Of a DNA stretch of 26,133 bases, positions 1 to 10,270 are shown piece after piece. The notes under the pieces are model-generated. The model ran no database searches, was not told the DNA's origin, and worked only from the letters and a program-made list of their open reading frames with translations. The first letter of the stretch is position 1; every line of letters begins with the position of its first letter. Both the position numbers and the translations under genes were made by a program. The stretch comes from Streptococcus thermophilus. Its GTDB lineage: Bacteria > Actinomycetota > Actinomycetes > Mycobacteriales > Mycobacteriaceae. The stretch covers positions 1 to 26,133 of the forward strand of contig UYIL01000002.1 in the NCBI GenBank assembly GCA_900618065.1, in the 5' to 3' direction.

Positions 1-2036
1 TTCGTGAGCATGGCGGTGGCGCCGGTTCAGATTGTCCAGGCGGTTGCGTTCGCCTTGCAAGCACTCCTCAGCGTGCTCAGGGTCTACGAGTTCGACTTGC
101 TTCTTCATCTCCCTGGCTTCGGCGGGCGCGGCGGTTTGAGCGGCAGTGGCGGCGTCCCGGGTGGCGGCCAACTGCTCGTCGGAAAGCTTCTCACGAGTGC
201 GGAGAGTTGGGCGCGGGCGGCCTCAGCATTGCCGTGCTGCACTTCAATGCGGGTCTCCAGCTCCGTCAGCGCGAGCGAATGCGGCTTCGCACGCAGCGGC
301 GCGATCTTTGCATCGAGGTCAGCCACTGTATCGCGGGCCTGACCATCGGCGCGGCGGGCCGCATCGAGCGACGCCTGAGCTTCCTCGACTGGCGGAATAT
401 CACCCTCGTGCGCTTCCACGGTCTCGCGCAGGCGAGCCAGTTCCTCGCGCAGCTCGTCAGCTTCGGCGCCGCCCAGGATATCGGCGCGGCGGGAACGTGC
501 GGCCTCCAGGGCTGCAGCCGCGTCGCGGTGCTGGTCACGAAGACGCCGGGCGCGGTCCAAGCTGTCGCAGCCGATTGTGGCGTGCAACCGGGTAACCCTC
601 CGCCTCAGCATTCTCCAAATCCGTAGTGGCGACTTCGGTCCCGGCGGCGGCGCGGAAGGTCAAGGTGATGTCGGAGATGCGGATCTCTGTGCCGTCGAAA
701 AGCGCGACGGAATTCCGTTCTGCCGCACGCGACCTCCTCACCGTTGACCATGAATACAGCGTCGGCAGGGCCGGCGATATCGACGCGGGCGGCGGTCGAC
801 TCCACGATTCTGCGCTGTACTGCCAGGGTGCTCGTGGCCTCCTCGAGTGAACGGATGTCGGCATCGGTCACCCGGCGCTCCGGCTGCGCCTTGACCAGGC
901 GGGCGATCTCTGTCTCAACGGAATTCAGTCGAGTGACAATGCTGTCGAGCTCCTCCACCCGTACGCGAGCATTAGCGGCGGCGAGCGCCTGCTCAGCGGA
1001 CCCGAGGTTTTCCCGCGTGGCAACTGCGTGCGCACGGGCCTGCTCGTGCGCTTTCTCCACCTCGGCCAGTGCCTCCGCCTCAGCGGCAGCCTTCTCACGG
1101 GCCGGCTCCTGCTGCTCCTTGAGGGTGTTGAGGGCGGCTTCGGCTTGTTCGACACCGGCGATGACTGCCTGGCGGGATTCGAGGTCGTCGTTGGCGCGTT
1201 TGAGATCTTGTGCGGCGCGGTCGGCCTTCTCCTGCACGGCAGCGAGTTTCGCGGCGAGTTCGCGCGAAGCTTCTGCTTCAGCGGTGCGGCGGGACAACGC
1301 TTGCTCAGCTTCGGGCAACTCGGCCTCGATGGCAGCCATGTCCACGCCGTGCTGCGCATATGCATCGACCGCGGTCTCGTAGGCGCGCATCGACTGCTCA
1401 GCGGCCGCAACCTTCTCCTCGGCAGTCTCAACCGCCGTCTCGGATTCCTTGAGGTCTTTGGTCGGCTTGCCGGATCTCGTGAAATACCGCAGGTACTCCT
1501 CCTCCACGCGGCGCATGAGCCCGGAATCTTCCGCTTCTTGCGCAGACTGGCTACCGGCACCCTGCGACGTTCCAGCGCACGGGTGAAGGTGGGGATCCCG
1601 GCTGCTTCGATCGCATCCGGCAGGGAGCCTTGGCGCAGGAACAAGGTGTCCATCAGCTGCTGGTCCACATGGTTCGCCATGATTTCGTTCAGCGGTTGTG
1701 GCCTGCTCGCCGGTAAGGTTCTCGGGCCGCGGGGAGAAATCTTCAGCTCAGCTTTTCCCTTGGCCCTTTGGCGAAGCGTTGTAGATCTCGAACGTGTACG
1801 GGCCGACTGTCGCGTTGAGACGCACCTCCGGCAGCTCATCACGCCCGACCGGGTTGATTTCCGGATCTTGGTGGAGGTGTGTTGATGTTCAGCACCGCGT
1901 CGAGCGCGTCCAGGATGGTCGACTTACCGGCCTCGTTGTCGCCGTGGATGAGGACGACGCCGGTATCCGGGATGTCAGTCAGCTCGAGGTGCTCCACGGC
2001 GCGCACATTGTCAATGATCAGGGAGTGAATGCGCAT
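1..2036 (-). pseudogene. SMC/SbcC-like AAA ATPase, 5' part, multiply frameshifted, runs off window
   Basis: The start is ATG at 2036, preceded by a good AAGGAG about 9 nt upstream. The N-terminus contains a Walker A motif GDNEAGKST (residues about 32-40) typical of SMC/RecF/SbcC ATPases. After it the protein is long, charged and alanine/glutamate-rich, as expected for a coiled-coil arm. The reading frame is split: 2036-1839, then about 1800-1520, 1516-about 680, about 720-610, 611-about 190, and about 190-1. At least five one-base shifts are needed to join these, yet each piece reads as sensible protein. The C-terminal ATPase half lies beyond the window. The start overlaps the stop of the upstream nuclease gene as TAATG, so the two are translationally coupled like sbcD-sbcC. 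The likely role is DNA end processing or repair as the ATPase partner of that nuclease (inference). Confidence 0.72.
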
Positions 2037-3170
2037 TATTTCGGCTCCTTGCTCAGACGGAACAGCAGGTTGACGGCGTCGCGGGCGACATGGGGATCAC
2101 TCGTCTCGGCATCACCGAGCAATGCGGACATGGCGTCCCGGGCGTACCCGACAGCGGCAGGTTGGCTAGTTCCTCATCATTCGGTTCGAGGTGGAGGTCC
2201 ATGAGCCGTTCGCGCTCATACAGCGCACCGAACACCGCTGCGCGGCCAGGCCTTCCTCGAGTTCACGCGTCGCCTCCAAGCCGAGCGGCCCGCCAAGGAA
2301 TACTTCACCGCGGTGCGACTCTTGTGCGGGTACGCCTCCAGCTCCGCAATGACGCGGCGCACGTCCTCACCGTCGCTGACCTCCCAGTGCAGCGCATCAA
2401 AGGTCCATTCGCCGACGGCATGCTCGTTGACATCGACGTCGACATCGGTCGCCGATCGCTTATCAACGCTCACCACCAACGCCTTCCCCGAGTTCACCTC
2501 GTTCCGGCCACATTGTCGCGCCGGTCGTGAAGTCCGTGGTCTCCGGCGAACCGGAAAACCAGATCCGCCGCTGGTACCCACTGGCTGGCCGAATGGGTGT
2601 CGCCCAGTGCGACGTAGTCGACCACTCCGTTCGCCAGGGCTTGCTCCAGACCGGTCAGTGAGATCAGGGCTGGGTCATCCTCTCCCCTGCCTTCGGCCTG
2701 GCCGTGAGCCACGAGGATGCGGACGCTGTCCGTCGGTTCGAGCGGGCAAGAGCACGGGCGGCCAGATCCGTTGGCGTAGCGGGCGAGCAACGGCGCGCGA
2801 CGATCTCCACGCCCGGACGGACCTCCACGGGTGTCTGTCCCCGAGCACGGTCACGCTGGGCAGCTCGGCGGCACGTTCCAGCGCGGCACCGGGCAGCAGG
2901 GGTCATGGTTCCCGGGAGCAGGTACACTGGGACGGGCACGAGCCCAGCACCTCGAGGGCGCGGCCCATCGTGCGCTCGCTCAGCGCGTTCGCGTCAAGAC
3001 ATCGCCAGCGACACAATGAACTCTGCGCCCTGTTCCGTTGCTAGGGCGCCCAGTTTCTCCACCGCGCGCAGGCGCGAATCCTCAAAACGCGATTGAGCGT
3101 CGCTGTCTTCACCGTCGAGGAACCAGCGCGTCATTCCCCATTGAAAGTCCGAGGTGTGGATGAACGTCAC
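2036..3170 (-). pseudogene. Mre11/SbcD-like metallophosphoesterase (DNA repair exonuclease), frameshifted
   Basis: A GTG at 3170 opens a protein beginning VTFIHTSDFQWGMTR, the first metallophosphoesterase motif in the D-x-Q variant. Later motifs are present but in different frames: a GDVFD-like segment near 3000, GNHDP near 2900 (in the frame reading LPGNHDP), and YVALGDTHS near 2620. The C-terminal end LFRLSKEPK stops at 2036-2038, overlapping the ATPase start as TAATG. At least four one-base shifts interrupt it. Family knowledge: Mre11/SbcD nucleases cut DNA ends with two metal ions and work with an SMC-like ATPase, which is exactly the next gene. It is probably the third gene of a four-gene minus-strand operon. 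No strong Shine-Dalgarno is visible, only an AGGG about 12 nt upstream. Confidence 0.72.
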
Positions 3171-3271
3171 TGTGTTGCACCCTGTGTGGAGTCCAGCTTA
3201 ACAACTACCAACGACCGGACCCGCCACCACCACCTCCGAACGTTCGTTCGAACCATCGCAGATCGTGCCAG

Positions 3272-4107
3272 CTACCGGCGCGTCAGCTCGTCGTAAGATC
3301 CTCCAATCAGACACCGCTCGCAACTGGTCAATGTTGGTGAAAGAGATCGTTTGCATCGCCTTGTGCAGCAGGTCCAATCGAATCTCGATCATCGGGGCGG
3401 TCTTCGGCTGCGGCAGATCCGGCAACTCATGGCCCGTCCAGAATTGCTCCGAGCCTTCGGCCGCAGATTGCTTCGCCGTTCGCCAGCTGTGGCGCGCAGT
3501 TGCTGCTCCAAGGTGTTCAAGTCGAGGTTGCGCAGGCGGAAGATCAGGGTGGGATCAGCGTCGATAAGCTCCGCGGCTTGATGGCCACCGCAACCCCGTG
3601 CTTGCATACGTCGTAATTGTCGGGGCATCGCAGCGGAAGCGGATCTTCTCCCCATCTCCAGCAACAAGGGCATTAAGCAGCTCTTTATGGAAGCGTCCGT
3701 GCGGGCGGCCTTGAGCGCGTTCGCGTTGTGCCCATGAGTTCCAGGGCTTGTTGGATCGCGTCCGCATCGCGGTACGGCAGCAAGATCATCGTGGTGAACG
3801 GCTCGTTCTGGCTGCCGGCCACAGAGCCGGTGAACCGGCCAATCTCGGTCCGGACCTCGACGACATTGCCCTCATCGGGCGTACTTTCGCCCGCGGCTGT
3901 ACCGCCCCTGGTCGGCACCGCGCTGAGCGGCTTGCAGAATGATGCCCGCGGCAGGGTTAGCCGCAGCGAACGCGCGGTGCGCTTGAAAGCACTTCAACGG
4001 TTTCGGCACTGGCTTCAACCTGCTCGCTGCCGCTTCTTCTGCGCTGGTCACCTTTTGCGCTGCGCGAAGTTGACCCAGGTGACGTTTCCTTCTTGCGGGT
4101 GCGGCAT
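3272..4107 (-). pseudogene. SWIM zinc-finger family protein, frameshifted
   Basis: The start ATG at 4107 has GGAGG 8 nt upstream and opens MPHPQEGNVTWVNFAQRK. The middle reads VEVRTEIGRFTGSVAGSQNEP and DADAIQQALELMG. Near 3600-3650 a SWIM zinc-binding pattern CxC...CxH can be read as CDCPDNYDVCKHGVAVA if one T missing from the sequence is restored. The end reads YDELTRR and stops at 3272; another frame stays open to 3198, but the 3272 end looks more natural. At least four shifts are needed. The gene lies 31 bp behind the SNF2 helicase gene, and SWIM proteins commonly neighbour this helicase in actinobacteria. The SWIM finger probably mediates DNA or protein contacts for the helicase (inference). 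Confidence 0.68.
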
Positions 4108-4138
4108 GGTTTAATCCTCCCTGCTGTCCGGTAACTCA

Positions 4139-7121
4139 TCAAGGTTGCCAGATCTCGGTTCCCAGCTCGGTGATCCAGCCTTCGCCTTCACCCACGACAG
4201 CGCCGGCGAGTTTCAGCTTGCCGTCGAGAATGTCCTGGATCGACTCTCCATTGTTCCGCGGTAATCATCTTGTACACCTGCACATTGCGGTTCTGCCCGA
4301 TGCGGTAGGCGCGGTCGGTCGCCTGGTTCTCCACGGCCGGGTTCCACCAACGGTCCATGTGGACCACCATGGACGCCGCGGTGAGGTTGAGCCCCGTGCC
4401 GCCGGCACGCAGCGACAGGATCATCGCGCGCGGCCCGTTGGGGTCCTGGAAGTGCTCCACCATCGTGTCGCGCTGGGTCTTGCTCAATCCCCGTGGAGGA
4501 AGGGGATCTCGTGGCCCAGCCGGTCGCTCAAGTACGGCTGGAGAATGTCGCCGAACGCCTTGTATTGGGTGAACACCAGCACACGCTGATCGGTCTCAAT
4601 CGCCTGGTCGAGCAGCTCCATGAGCATGGCCACTTTGCCGGAGCGGTGCTTGCCCTTGTCCGTCACCGGCGAACCGTCTGCCTGGTAGTGCGCCGGGTGA
4701 TTGCAGATCTGCTTGATCCGCGTGATCGTGGACAGCACCAACCCTTTGCGCGCCATGCCGGTACGGGTTTCCAGCTCCTTCTGCATCGCGTTGACCAGCG
4801 CGGTGTAGAGCGCCGCCTGCTCGGGAGTCATGTCGACGGTGACCACTTGCTCGGTCTTCTCCGGCAAATCCTCCATGATCGCCGGATCCGTCTTCAGCCG
4901 GCGCAGCACGAACGGCCCGGTGAGCCGCTGCAGACGCCTCCTGCATGCTGTCGGCCAGGGCTTCATCCCGGCGCGACTCGATGACTTTGGAGAAGTGGTT
5001 CCGGAAGAACGCCTGCGAACCCAGAATCCCGGGATTGACAAAGTCGAGGATGCTGCGCAGTTCCGCCAGCCGGTTCTCTACCGGCGTACCGGTCAGCGCA
5101 ATGCGGTGGCGCGCTCCAATCGCCCGCACGCTTTTCGACGCCTGCGTCCCGTATTCTTAATCGCCTGCGCCTCATCGAGCACAACGTGGTCCCATTCGAC
5201 CAGTCCGAGCGTCTTGTAATCCCGCCCGGCAATGCCGTAGGAGGTGATCAGCACGTCGAGCTCGCCAATCGCGTCCACGAGCTCCTGTCCTTTGAGGCGG
5301 CCAGAGCCGTGGTGGACACCGACGCGCATGGCCGGCACAAAGCGCTCTGCCTCCCTGGCCCAGTTGCCCACCACAGAGGTCGGCGCTACCACGAGGGTCG
5401 GCCCGGTTTTCCGCCCCTGGTCCGCCTCGACGGCAAGCAAGGTGAGCAGTTGGAGGGTTTTGCCGAGGCCCATGTCGTCGGCAAGCACCGCCCCAGCTTG
5501 TTGCGCGACATGAAATACAACCAGTCCACGCCACGGCGCTGGTAATCGCGCAGCTCCGCGTGCACGGTGTCCGGAATCGGCTGGCGTTCCGGTGCGGGGC
5601 GGTCGGTGCCACCGACAAGGGCATGCAGCCATCCCGGAGCATCAACGTCGCCGGCGATCTCCAGACCGCCAGCTTCCTGCTCTGCCGCCGACTCGAGCGC
5701 GAGCTGGCGCAGCTCTTCGGCGGTGATGAGGCCGTCTTCGACCTCCTTGCCCGTCAGCGACTCAATATATTTACGCGACTTGCGCAGGCTCGCCTGATCC
5801 GCCAGCACCCACTGGCCCCGCAGACGGATCAACCCGGACTTGGAGGACACCAGCTGGGCCATCTCCTCCGGGGTGAGTTCCGTGTCGCCGAGCGAGAGCT
5901 GCCAGTCGTAGGCGACCAGCTGGTCAACACCAAACCGGCTGACCTCACCCGGCTCGGACTCCGTCGGTTCAGTGACCGAGAGCTTCGCGGTGGTCTCCAT
6001 CCGCTGCCACGCCCGCGGCAGCATCACCTTGATCCCGCGCCCGCCGAGAACATAAGCGGTCTGGCGACCAAGTTCATGATCTCGTCGGTGCTGAGGTAGC
6101 TGTCCCAGTCACCGTCTTGAGGCGTGCGCGGGGTTTCCGGGTGGCGCGGGTGCAGCTCCGGGTCGAGCAAGGGTGTCACATCGACGGCCTTGCGCAGCTG
6201 GGTGCGCAGGCTGGCCATGGTGGACATGTCCAACTCATCAAGGCGGATCGGCCGGGGCGCATCCGTGCCGGACCGGACTTGGGCGCGCACCGGCCACTGC
6301 ACAGGCGCGGGCTGACCGTCTAGTTCCCCGCCCAATCCGTCAACCATCATGGCGGCATCAGACCACTGCGGGTCCGCCGGCTCCTCAACGATGAACACCA
6401 GCTGCACGTTCACCGCAGTGATCGAGCCGTTCCAGTGCGCGATCTGCTTGGACACGCTCGCCCCGCCCCGGCGCAGCGGGAGGATTTCAACAGCGCGTCG
6501 GCAAAGTCGTGCCACGGGTAGGCGCGGTCCTCACCGCGCACATGATCCAGCAGGCCGGAGGCGATCCAGTGCACCAGGTTCGTGGAAACGTCCTCCGCGA
6601 CGTTCAAGTTGTTCACCGTGATCACGCCCGGGGCCGCGGCGACCATGTTGGCCAACCAACCGCGCTCCTCCAGCCCGGTGCCCAACTGCCACTCGGGTAC
6701 CACATGCCGTCATCGGGGCGGACCGAATGCTCACCCGCCCGGCGCGCACGAACCGTGTCAGACCGGTGTAGAGACGGATAATCCAGTACAGATCCGGGGC
6801 AATCGAGGCGCGCTGGGCCGCCGTCGCGGCCGGCGAAGGCTCATCCAGCATGGCCACCTGGCTCAAGAACCGCACCGTCTCCTCGGGGGAAAACGCAGCC
6901 GTGGGCACCTTCAATTGCACCTGCCGGCCCTTCGGTGTTTGCAAAGTGATGGGGTCGCGGCGGCGGAAGCGTGAGTCGTCGATAAGCGACTCAACAACCT
7001 GGGGAAACGTGCCCTCCGGAACCTGCGAAGGCAGGAGAATCTTGTGCCCCTCCACACGCTCAACCCACAGGTTGAGCCCTGAGGCGGGAAGCCACAGGCC
7101 GTGGAGAAGGAATTTAGGCAT
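4139..7121 (-). pseudogene. SNF2-family DEAD/DEAH-box helicase, frameshifted
   Basis: The start is ATG at 7121 (MPKFLLHGLWLPASG), with AAGAGG just upstream; an in-frame GTG at 7178 is less likely. The N-terminal half matches the SNF2-helicase-associated region. The ATPase core follows: a Walker A reading ADDMGLGKT near 5470, a DEAQ box near 5180, and ALTGTPVENRLAEL near 5090. The C-terminal helicase lobe has [11 protein letters not shown], then [12 protein letters not shown] and the arginine-finger region [10 protein letters not shown] near 4290. The end is GTEIWQP, with the stop at 4139-4141. Seven or more one-base shifts break it. Several are plainly lost G/C-run bases, for example near 4490, 5148 and 5492. 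Restored length is about 990 aa, normal for the family. It is the first gene of the minus-strand cluster and divergent from putP. Confidence 0.8.
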
Positions 7122-7242
7122 AACCTCTTTTCTACCACCCTGGGTGACCAACAGAGCAGGCGCGAAAAGTTCAGGCACCCAGCTGTGCGTTATCCTATTC
7201 CAAGCTTTTTATCCGCTGCGAAACTTCATTCAAGGAGCGCAC
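7122..7242. promoter_or_regulatory. Divergent promoter region between SNF2 helicase and putP
   Basis: This 121-bp intergenic stretch must carry the start signals of the leftward helicase cluster and of rightward putP. A weak -10-like TATCCT lies at 7191-7196 for putP, with no convincing -35. AAGGAG at 7232-7237 is the putP ribosome binding site, 5 nt before its ATG. Confidence 0.4.
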
Positions 7243-8841
7243 ATGACTGAAAGTACGTGGATGATCATCGCTTTGGTGATCTACTTCGGCCTGATGCTCG
7301 CCATCGGTTACTACGGTTGGCGCCGCACCACCCAGTATGGCGACTACGTCATCGGCGGCCGCGACCTGCCGCCGTTCGTCGCCGGTATTTCTGCAGGCGC
7401 ATCCGACATGTCCGGCTGGCTGCTCATGGGTCTGCCCGGTGCCTTGTTCGTCTCCGGCATGAGCGAGCTATGGATCGTCATCGGCCTCTTTCTCGGTTCG
7501 TGGGCCAACTGGCAGTGGGTCGCCCCGCGCCTGCGCGCCTACTCGGAAGTGGCCAACAACTCGATCACCCTGCCGAGCTTCTTTGAAAACCGCACACACG
7601 ATCAAACTCGCGCCCTGCGCGTCATCGCCGCGGTGATCATCATCTTCTTCTTCACGTTCTACGTCTCCTCCGGCATGGTCGCCAGCGGGCGTTACTTCGA
7701 GTCCACCTTCGACGGCGACTACATGACCGGCATGCTCATCGTCGGTGCCATCACGGTGATCTACACCTTCGTCGGCGGATTCTTCGCCGTGTCCTACACC
7801 GACGTCGCCCAGGGCCTGCTCATGTTCGCAGCACTGATCATCGTGCCGGTCATGGCCCTATTCGCCATCGACAACCCCGGCGGCATCTTCTCCTACCCGC
7901 TGGACAACCCCTACGGTCCGTGGGAAACCGGCAACCCGGACTACTTCAACTTTTTCACCGGTGTCTCCGCGGCCGCGATCATCGGCAACCTGGCGTGGGG
8001 CCTGGGCTACATGGGCCAACCGCACATCATCACCCGCTTCATGGCGCTACGCAGCCCGCACGAAGCGCGCTCCGGCCGCAACTCCGGCCTGATCTGGGTG
8101 GGCATCTGCTACATCGGTGCCGTTTTCACCGCGATCATCGGTGCATCCTTCTTCGGCCAGACGCAACACTCCGTCACCGACCGCGACGGTTTCGAAACGA
8201 TTTTCCTGGACATGACCCGCGTCGTGTTCCACCCGCTGTTCGCCGGCCTGGTGCTCACCGCCGTTCTTGCCGCGATCATGTCCACCATGTCGTCCCAGCT
8301 GCTGGTCACCTCCTCCGCCCTTGTCGAGGACCTGTTCCGCGGCTTCACCAAACGCGACCTGCCCCAGCGCACCCTGCTCATCGCCTCCCGCGTCATGGTG
8401 GTCATCGTTGCCTTGGTAGCCATTCTCATGGCCGCCAACCCGTCCGACACGATCCTCGGCCTGGTCGGCTTCGCGTGGGCCGGTTTCGGTTCCGCGTTCG
8501 GCCCGGTCATTATTGCGTCCCTGTTCTGGCGCCGTCTCACCGCGCCGGGTGCCATGGCCGGCATGGTCGTCGGCGCGCTGACCGTGTTCATCTGGGGTTC
8601 CGTCCCGGCCACCTCCGACCTGATCTACGAGATGGTTCCGGGCGTCATCCTGGCCACCCTCGTCATGGTCGCGGTCTCCCTGGCCACCAAGCCGAACCCC
8701 GCCGCCGAGGCCGAGTTCGACCGCGCAAACGACCTCACCGAATACGCGATGGCGCACCCGGAGGTCTCCTTCGACCAGGCGTTGAAGGACACCCAGGTGC
8801 GTGGGGATGACGATGGAGTGTCCGGCAGCGCGCAGCGGTGA
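7243..8841 (+). CDS. putP: Sodium/proline symporter PutP
   Basis: This 532-aa polytopic membrane protein of the solute:sodium symporter family imports proline with Na+. The length fits PutP (about 500-525 aa). Visible signatures include AGASDMSGWLLMGLPGA in TM2, whose alanine and methionine correspond to Na+-site residues known in E. coli PutP. AAIMSTMSSQLL in TM8 carries the paired Ser-Thr of the Na+ site. The start at ATG 7243 was chosen because AAGGAG sits 5 nt upstream and the protein then begins directly with TM1 (MTESTWMIIALVIYFGLML). The frame is open further upstream to 6850, but that part is antisense to the helicase. The C-terminal tail of about 50 residues is hydrophilic and acidic. 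It is monocistronic, followed by a large inverted repeat. Confidence 0.93.
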   Translation: MTESTWMIIALVIYFGLMLAIGYYGWRRTTQYGDYVIGGRDLPPFVAGISAGASDMSGWLLMGLPGALFVSGMSELWIVIGLFLGSWANWQWVAPRLRAYSEVANNSITLPSFFENRTHDQTRALRVIAAVIIIFFFTFYVSSGMVASGRYFESTFDGDYMTGMLIVGAITVIYTFVGGFFAVSYTDVAQGLLMFAALIIVPVMALFAIDNPGGIFSYPLDNPYGPWETGNPDYFNFFTGVSAAAIIGNLAWGLGYMGQPHIITRFMALRSPHEARSGRNSGLIWVGICYIGAVFTAIIGASFFGQTQHSVTDRDGFETIFLDMTRVVFHPLFAGLVLTAVLAAIMSTMSSQLLVTSSALVEDLFRGFTKRDLPQRTLLIASRVMVVIVALVAILMAANPSDTILGLVGFAWAGFGSAFGPVIIASLFWRRLTAPGAMAGMVVGALTVFIWGSVPATSDLIYEMVPGVILATLVMVAVSLATKPNPAAEAEFDRANDLTEYAMAHPEVSFDQALKDTQVRGDDDGVSGSAQR

Positions 8842-8862
8842 TGTCACTGACGGTGCGTCGCG

Positions 8863-8881
8863 GGGCGCACCCTGGCGCCCA
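8863..8881 (+). terminator. Possible GC-rich hairpin behind putP
   Basis: A short stem of GGGCGC and GCGCCC with a 6-nt loop lies about 20 nt after the putP stop. There is no following T-run, so intrinsic termination is uncertain. Confidence 0.3.
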
Positions 8882-8894
8882 GGCCCCCTGGTCC

Positions 8895-8968
8895 ATGAAC
8901 CTCTGCCTATGAACTGAGTGGCCTCCCCCGCCTGCTGCCGTTTACTCGGTTCATAGGCAGAGGTTCAT
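8895..8968. repeat. Long near-perfect inverted repeat with internal GTTCAT repeats
   Basis: Arms at 8895-8914 and 8949-8968 are perfect 20-bp reverse complements. The stem can continue through one G-U pair and four more base pairs (8916-8919 with 8944-8947), leaving a 24-nt loop. Each arm is itself built as GTTCAT, an 8-base spacer AGGCAGAG, then GTTCAT, so the site shows four GTTCAT half-sites. It lies between putP and the HNH gene. No T-run follows, arguing against a simple intrinsic terminator. A protein-binding site, a cruciform or RNA hairpin, or the remains of a small mobile element are possible. Confidence 0.75.
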
Positions 8969-9022
8969 AGCTTCCGCGCCTCCCACGGAACCGATCGCCC
9001 CCGCCGCGCAGTCCAACAAGGT

Positions 9023-9664
9023 ATGCCTTGGTTCCGCTTCTATCTCGCCGTGCTCATCGCCGCCACAGTCGCCATCGTTCCGTTCCCCACGCCGCGTTCG
9101 CTTATCGACGCCCCATCAACCCCCTCCCCTCGCCCCACCATCCTGGGCTACGACCGCGCCGCAGACTTCGGCGACTGGGGCATGCAGCCCACCGGGTGCA
9201 CCACCCGCGAGGCTGTCATGGCCGATGCGTGGGACGTCGACTCATGCCGCACCCCTTACCGCCAGTGGGCCCCGTCCGATTCGGTGCCCTTCACGGACCC
9301 CTACACCGGCGCCCCGCTCGACCCGGCCGACGTAGAAGTCGACCACATCTTCCCGCTGCGCGCCGCTTGGGACATGGGCGCGCACGCGTGGCCGGCGGAG
9401 AAGCGCGTCGCCTTCGCCAACGACCCGATCAACCTCGTGGTCACATCCTCCAAGGCCAACCAGGCGAAGTCCGACATGCTGCCCAGCGAGTGGGTTCCTG
9501 ACAACCGTCGGGTGCGCTGCGCCTACGGGCAGCGCATCGCCGCCATTGCCCGGGGCTACGACCTGCCCCTGCCCCGCGCCGATCTGCGGGCGATCCGCAG
9601 GCACTGTTCTGGCCTGCAAGGGCTCGTGTCAAATGTGGAAATGCCTGTGCATTCCGTAGAGTGA
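9023..9664 (+). CDS. Secreted HNH endonuclease family protein (DUF1524/GmrSD-C-like)
   Basis: This 213-aa protein has a hydrophobic N-terminus (residues about 6-22) that looks like a signal peptide or single anchor. The nuclease core is VEVDHIFPL (Asp107-His108), then NDPINLVV (Asn137) and SSKANQAKSDMLPSEW (Asn146, Lys149, Asp151). This is the beta-beta-alpha metal layout of DUF1524-type HNH nucleases. Cysteines at 59, 75 and 166 would suit an exported protein. The likely role is degradation of extracellular DNA (inference). The ATG at 9023 has only AAGG directly upstream, so the start is somewhat uncertain. The next gene begins 5 bp after the stop. Confidence 0.82.
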   Translation: MPWFRFYLAVLIAATVAIVPFPTPRSLIDAPSTPSPRPTILGYDRAADFGDWGMQPTGCTTREAVMADAWDVDSCRTPYRQWAPSDSVPFTDPYTGAPLDPADVEVDHIFPLRAAWDMGAHAWPAEKRVAFANDPINLVVTSSKANQAKSDMLPSEWVPDNRRVRCAYGQRIAAIARGYDLPLPRADLRAIRRHCSGLQGLVSNVEMPVHSVE

Positions 9665-9669
9665 GGACC

Positions 9670-10152
9670 ATGACCACATTCCTCATTTTCCTGCACGTTG
9701 CCGCCGCGATCATTCTCATCGGTCCGGTCATGGTGGCCACCTCCGCGTTCCCCGGCGCCGCCGCCAAGGCGCAGGCCGGCGGCGAGGAGACCTTTGGACG
9801 CGCCTCCATCTACCACCGCATTTCTTCTACCTACGGCATGATCTCCGTGCTGGTTCCGCTGCTCGGTGCGGCCGTGCTGGCCTTCGACTGGGACACCTAC
9901 CGCTCGAACTACTGGTTCCACACCGCGATCGTGCTGTCGGTCCTGGCGTGGGGCTTCCTGTTCGCCATGGTGATCCCGCAGCAGCGCAAGATCATGGGTT
10001 CTCTCGGTGCGCTCAACCCGGCCGAGGCTGACTCCCGCGACGTCACCTCGGACATCGAGTCCTCCCGCGTCAAGGCAGCTGCCGGCGCAGGCATTTTCAA
10101 CCTGCTGTGGTTCCTGACCCTGGTCCTGATGTTCCTGCCGACCCCGGCTTAG
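9670..10152 (+). CDS. Small integral membrane protein (DUF2269-like)
   Basis: This 160-aa protein has four predicted membrane segments: residues about 3-25, 55-77, 88-110 and 138-157. It opens MTTFLIFLHVAAAIILIGPVMV. The His in TM1 and the early GP resemble DUF2269-type membrane proteins; the assignment is by general appearance and no function is known. ATG 9670 is preferred over the in-frame GTG at 9661, because GTGAGGA would then serve as its ribosome binding site. It is 5 bp behind the HNH gene and probably cotranscribed with it. Confidence 0.75.
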   Translation: MTTFLIFLHVAAAIILIGPVMVATSAFPGAAAKAQAGGEETFGRASIYHRISSTYGMISVLVPLLGAAVLAFDWDTYRSNYWFHTAIVLSVLAWGFLFAMVIPQQRKIMGSLGALNPAEADSRDVTSDIESSRVKAAAGAGIFNLLWFLTLVLMFLPTPA

Positions 10153-10181
10153 AAGCCACGGCCCTTTTCGGGCGTCACCGC

Positions 10182-10249
10182 AAAACCCAGCTCTTAAGAA
10201 CAAGAGATTCGCTTTTCGACGAATCCTCGCCTCTCAGTAGCTGGGTTTT
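10182..10249. terminator. Bidirectional terminator
   Basis: AAAACCCAGCT at 10182-10192 pairs perfectly (11 bp) with AGCTGGGTTTT at 10239-10249. A small inner hairpin, GATTCG/CGAATC, lies in the loop. The stem ends in T-runs on both strands, so it can end transcripts of the membrane protein from the left and of the DEAD-box helicase from the right. Confidence 0.7.
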
Positions 10250-10270
10250 CTCATGCCCAGGCACGGAACC

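Noticed and set aside
3198..3271. Extension of the SWIM protein to a stop at 3198
   Set aside because: The alternative frame ends naturally at YDELTRR with a stop at 3272; the longer tail looks like read-through of a frameshift.
6850..7242. In-frame upstream extension of putP
   Set aside because: It overlaps the helicase gene antisense; the ATG at 7243 has a proper AAGGAG and starts directly at TM1.
8047..8847. 266-codon open frame on the minus strand opposite putP
   Set aside because: Gly/Asp/His-rich shadow of putP in high-GC DNA, without a ribosome binding site.
9556..10203. 215-codon minus-strand frame over the HNH and membrane protein genes
   Set aside because: Gln/Gly/Arg/His-rich shadow with no domain and no start signal.
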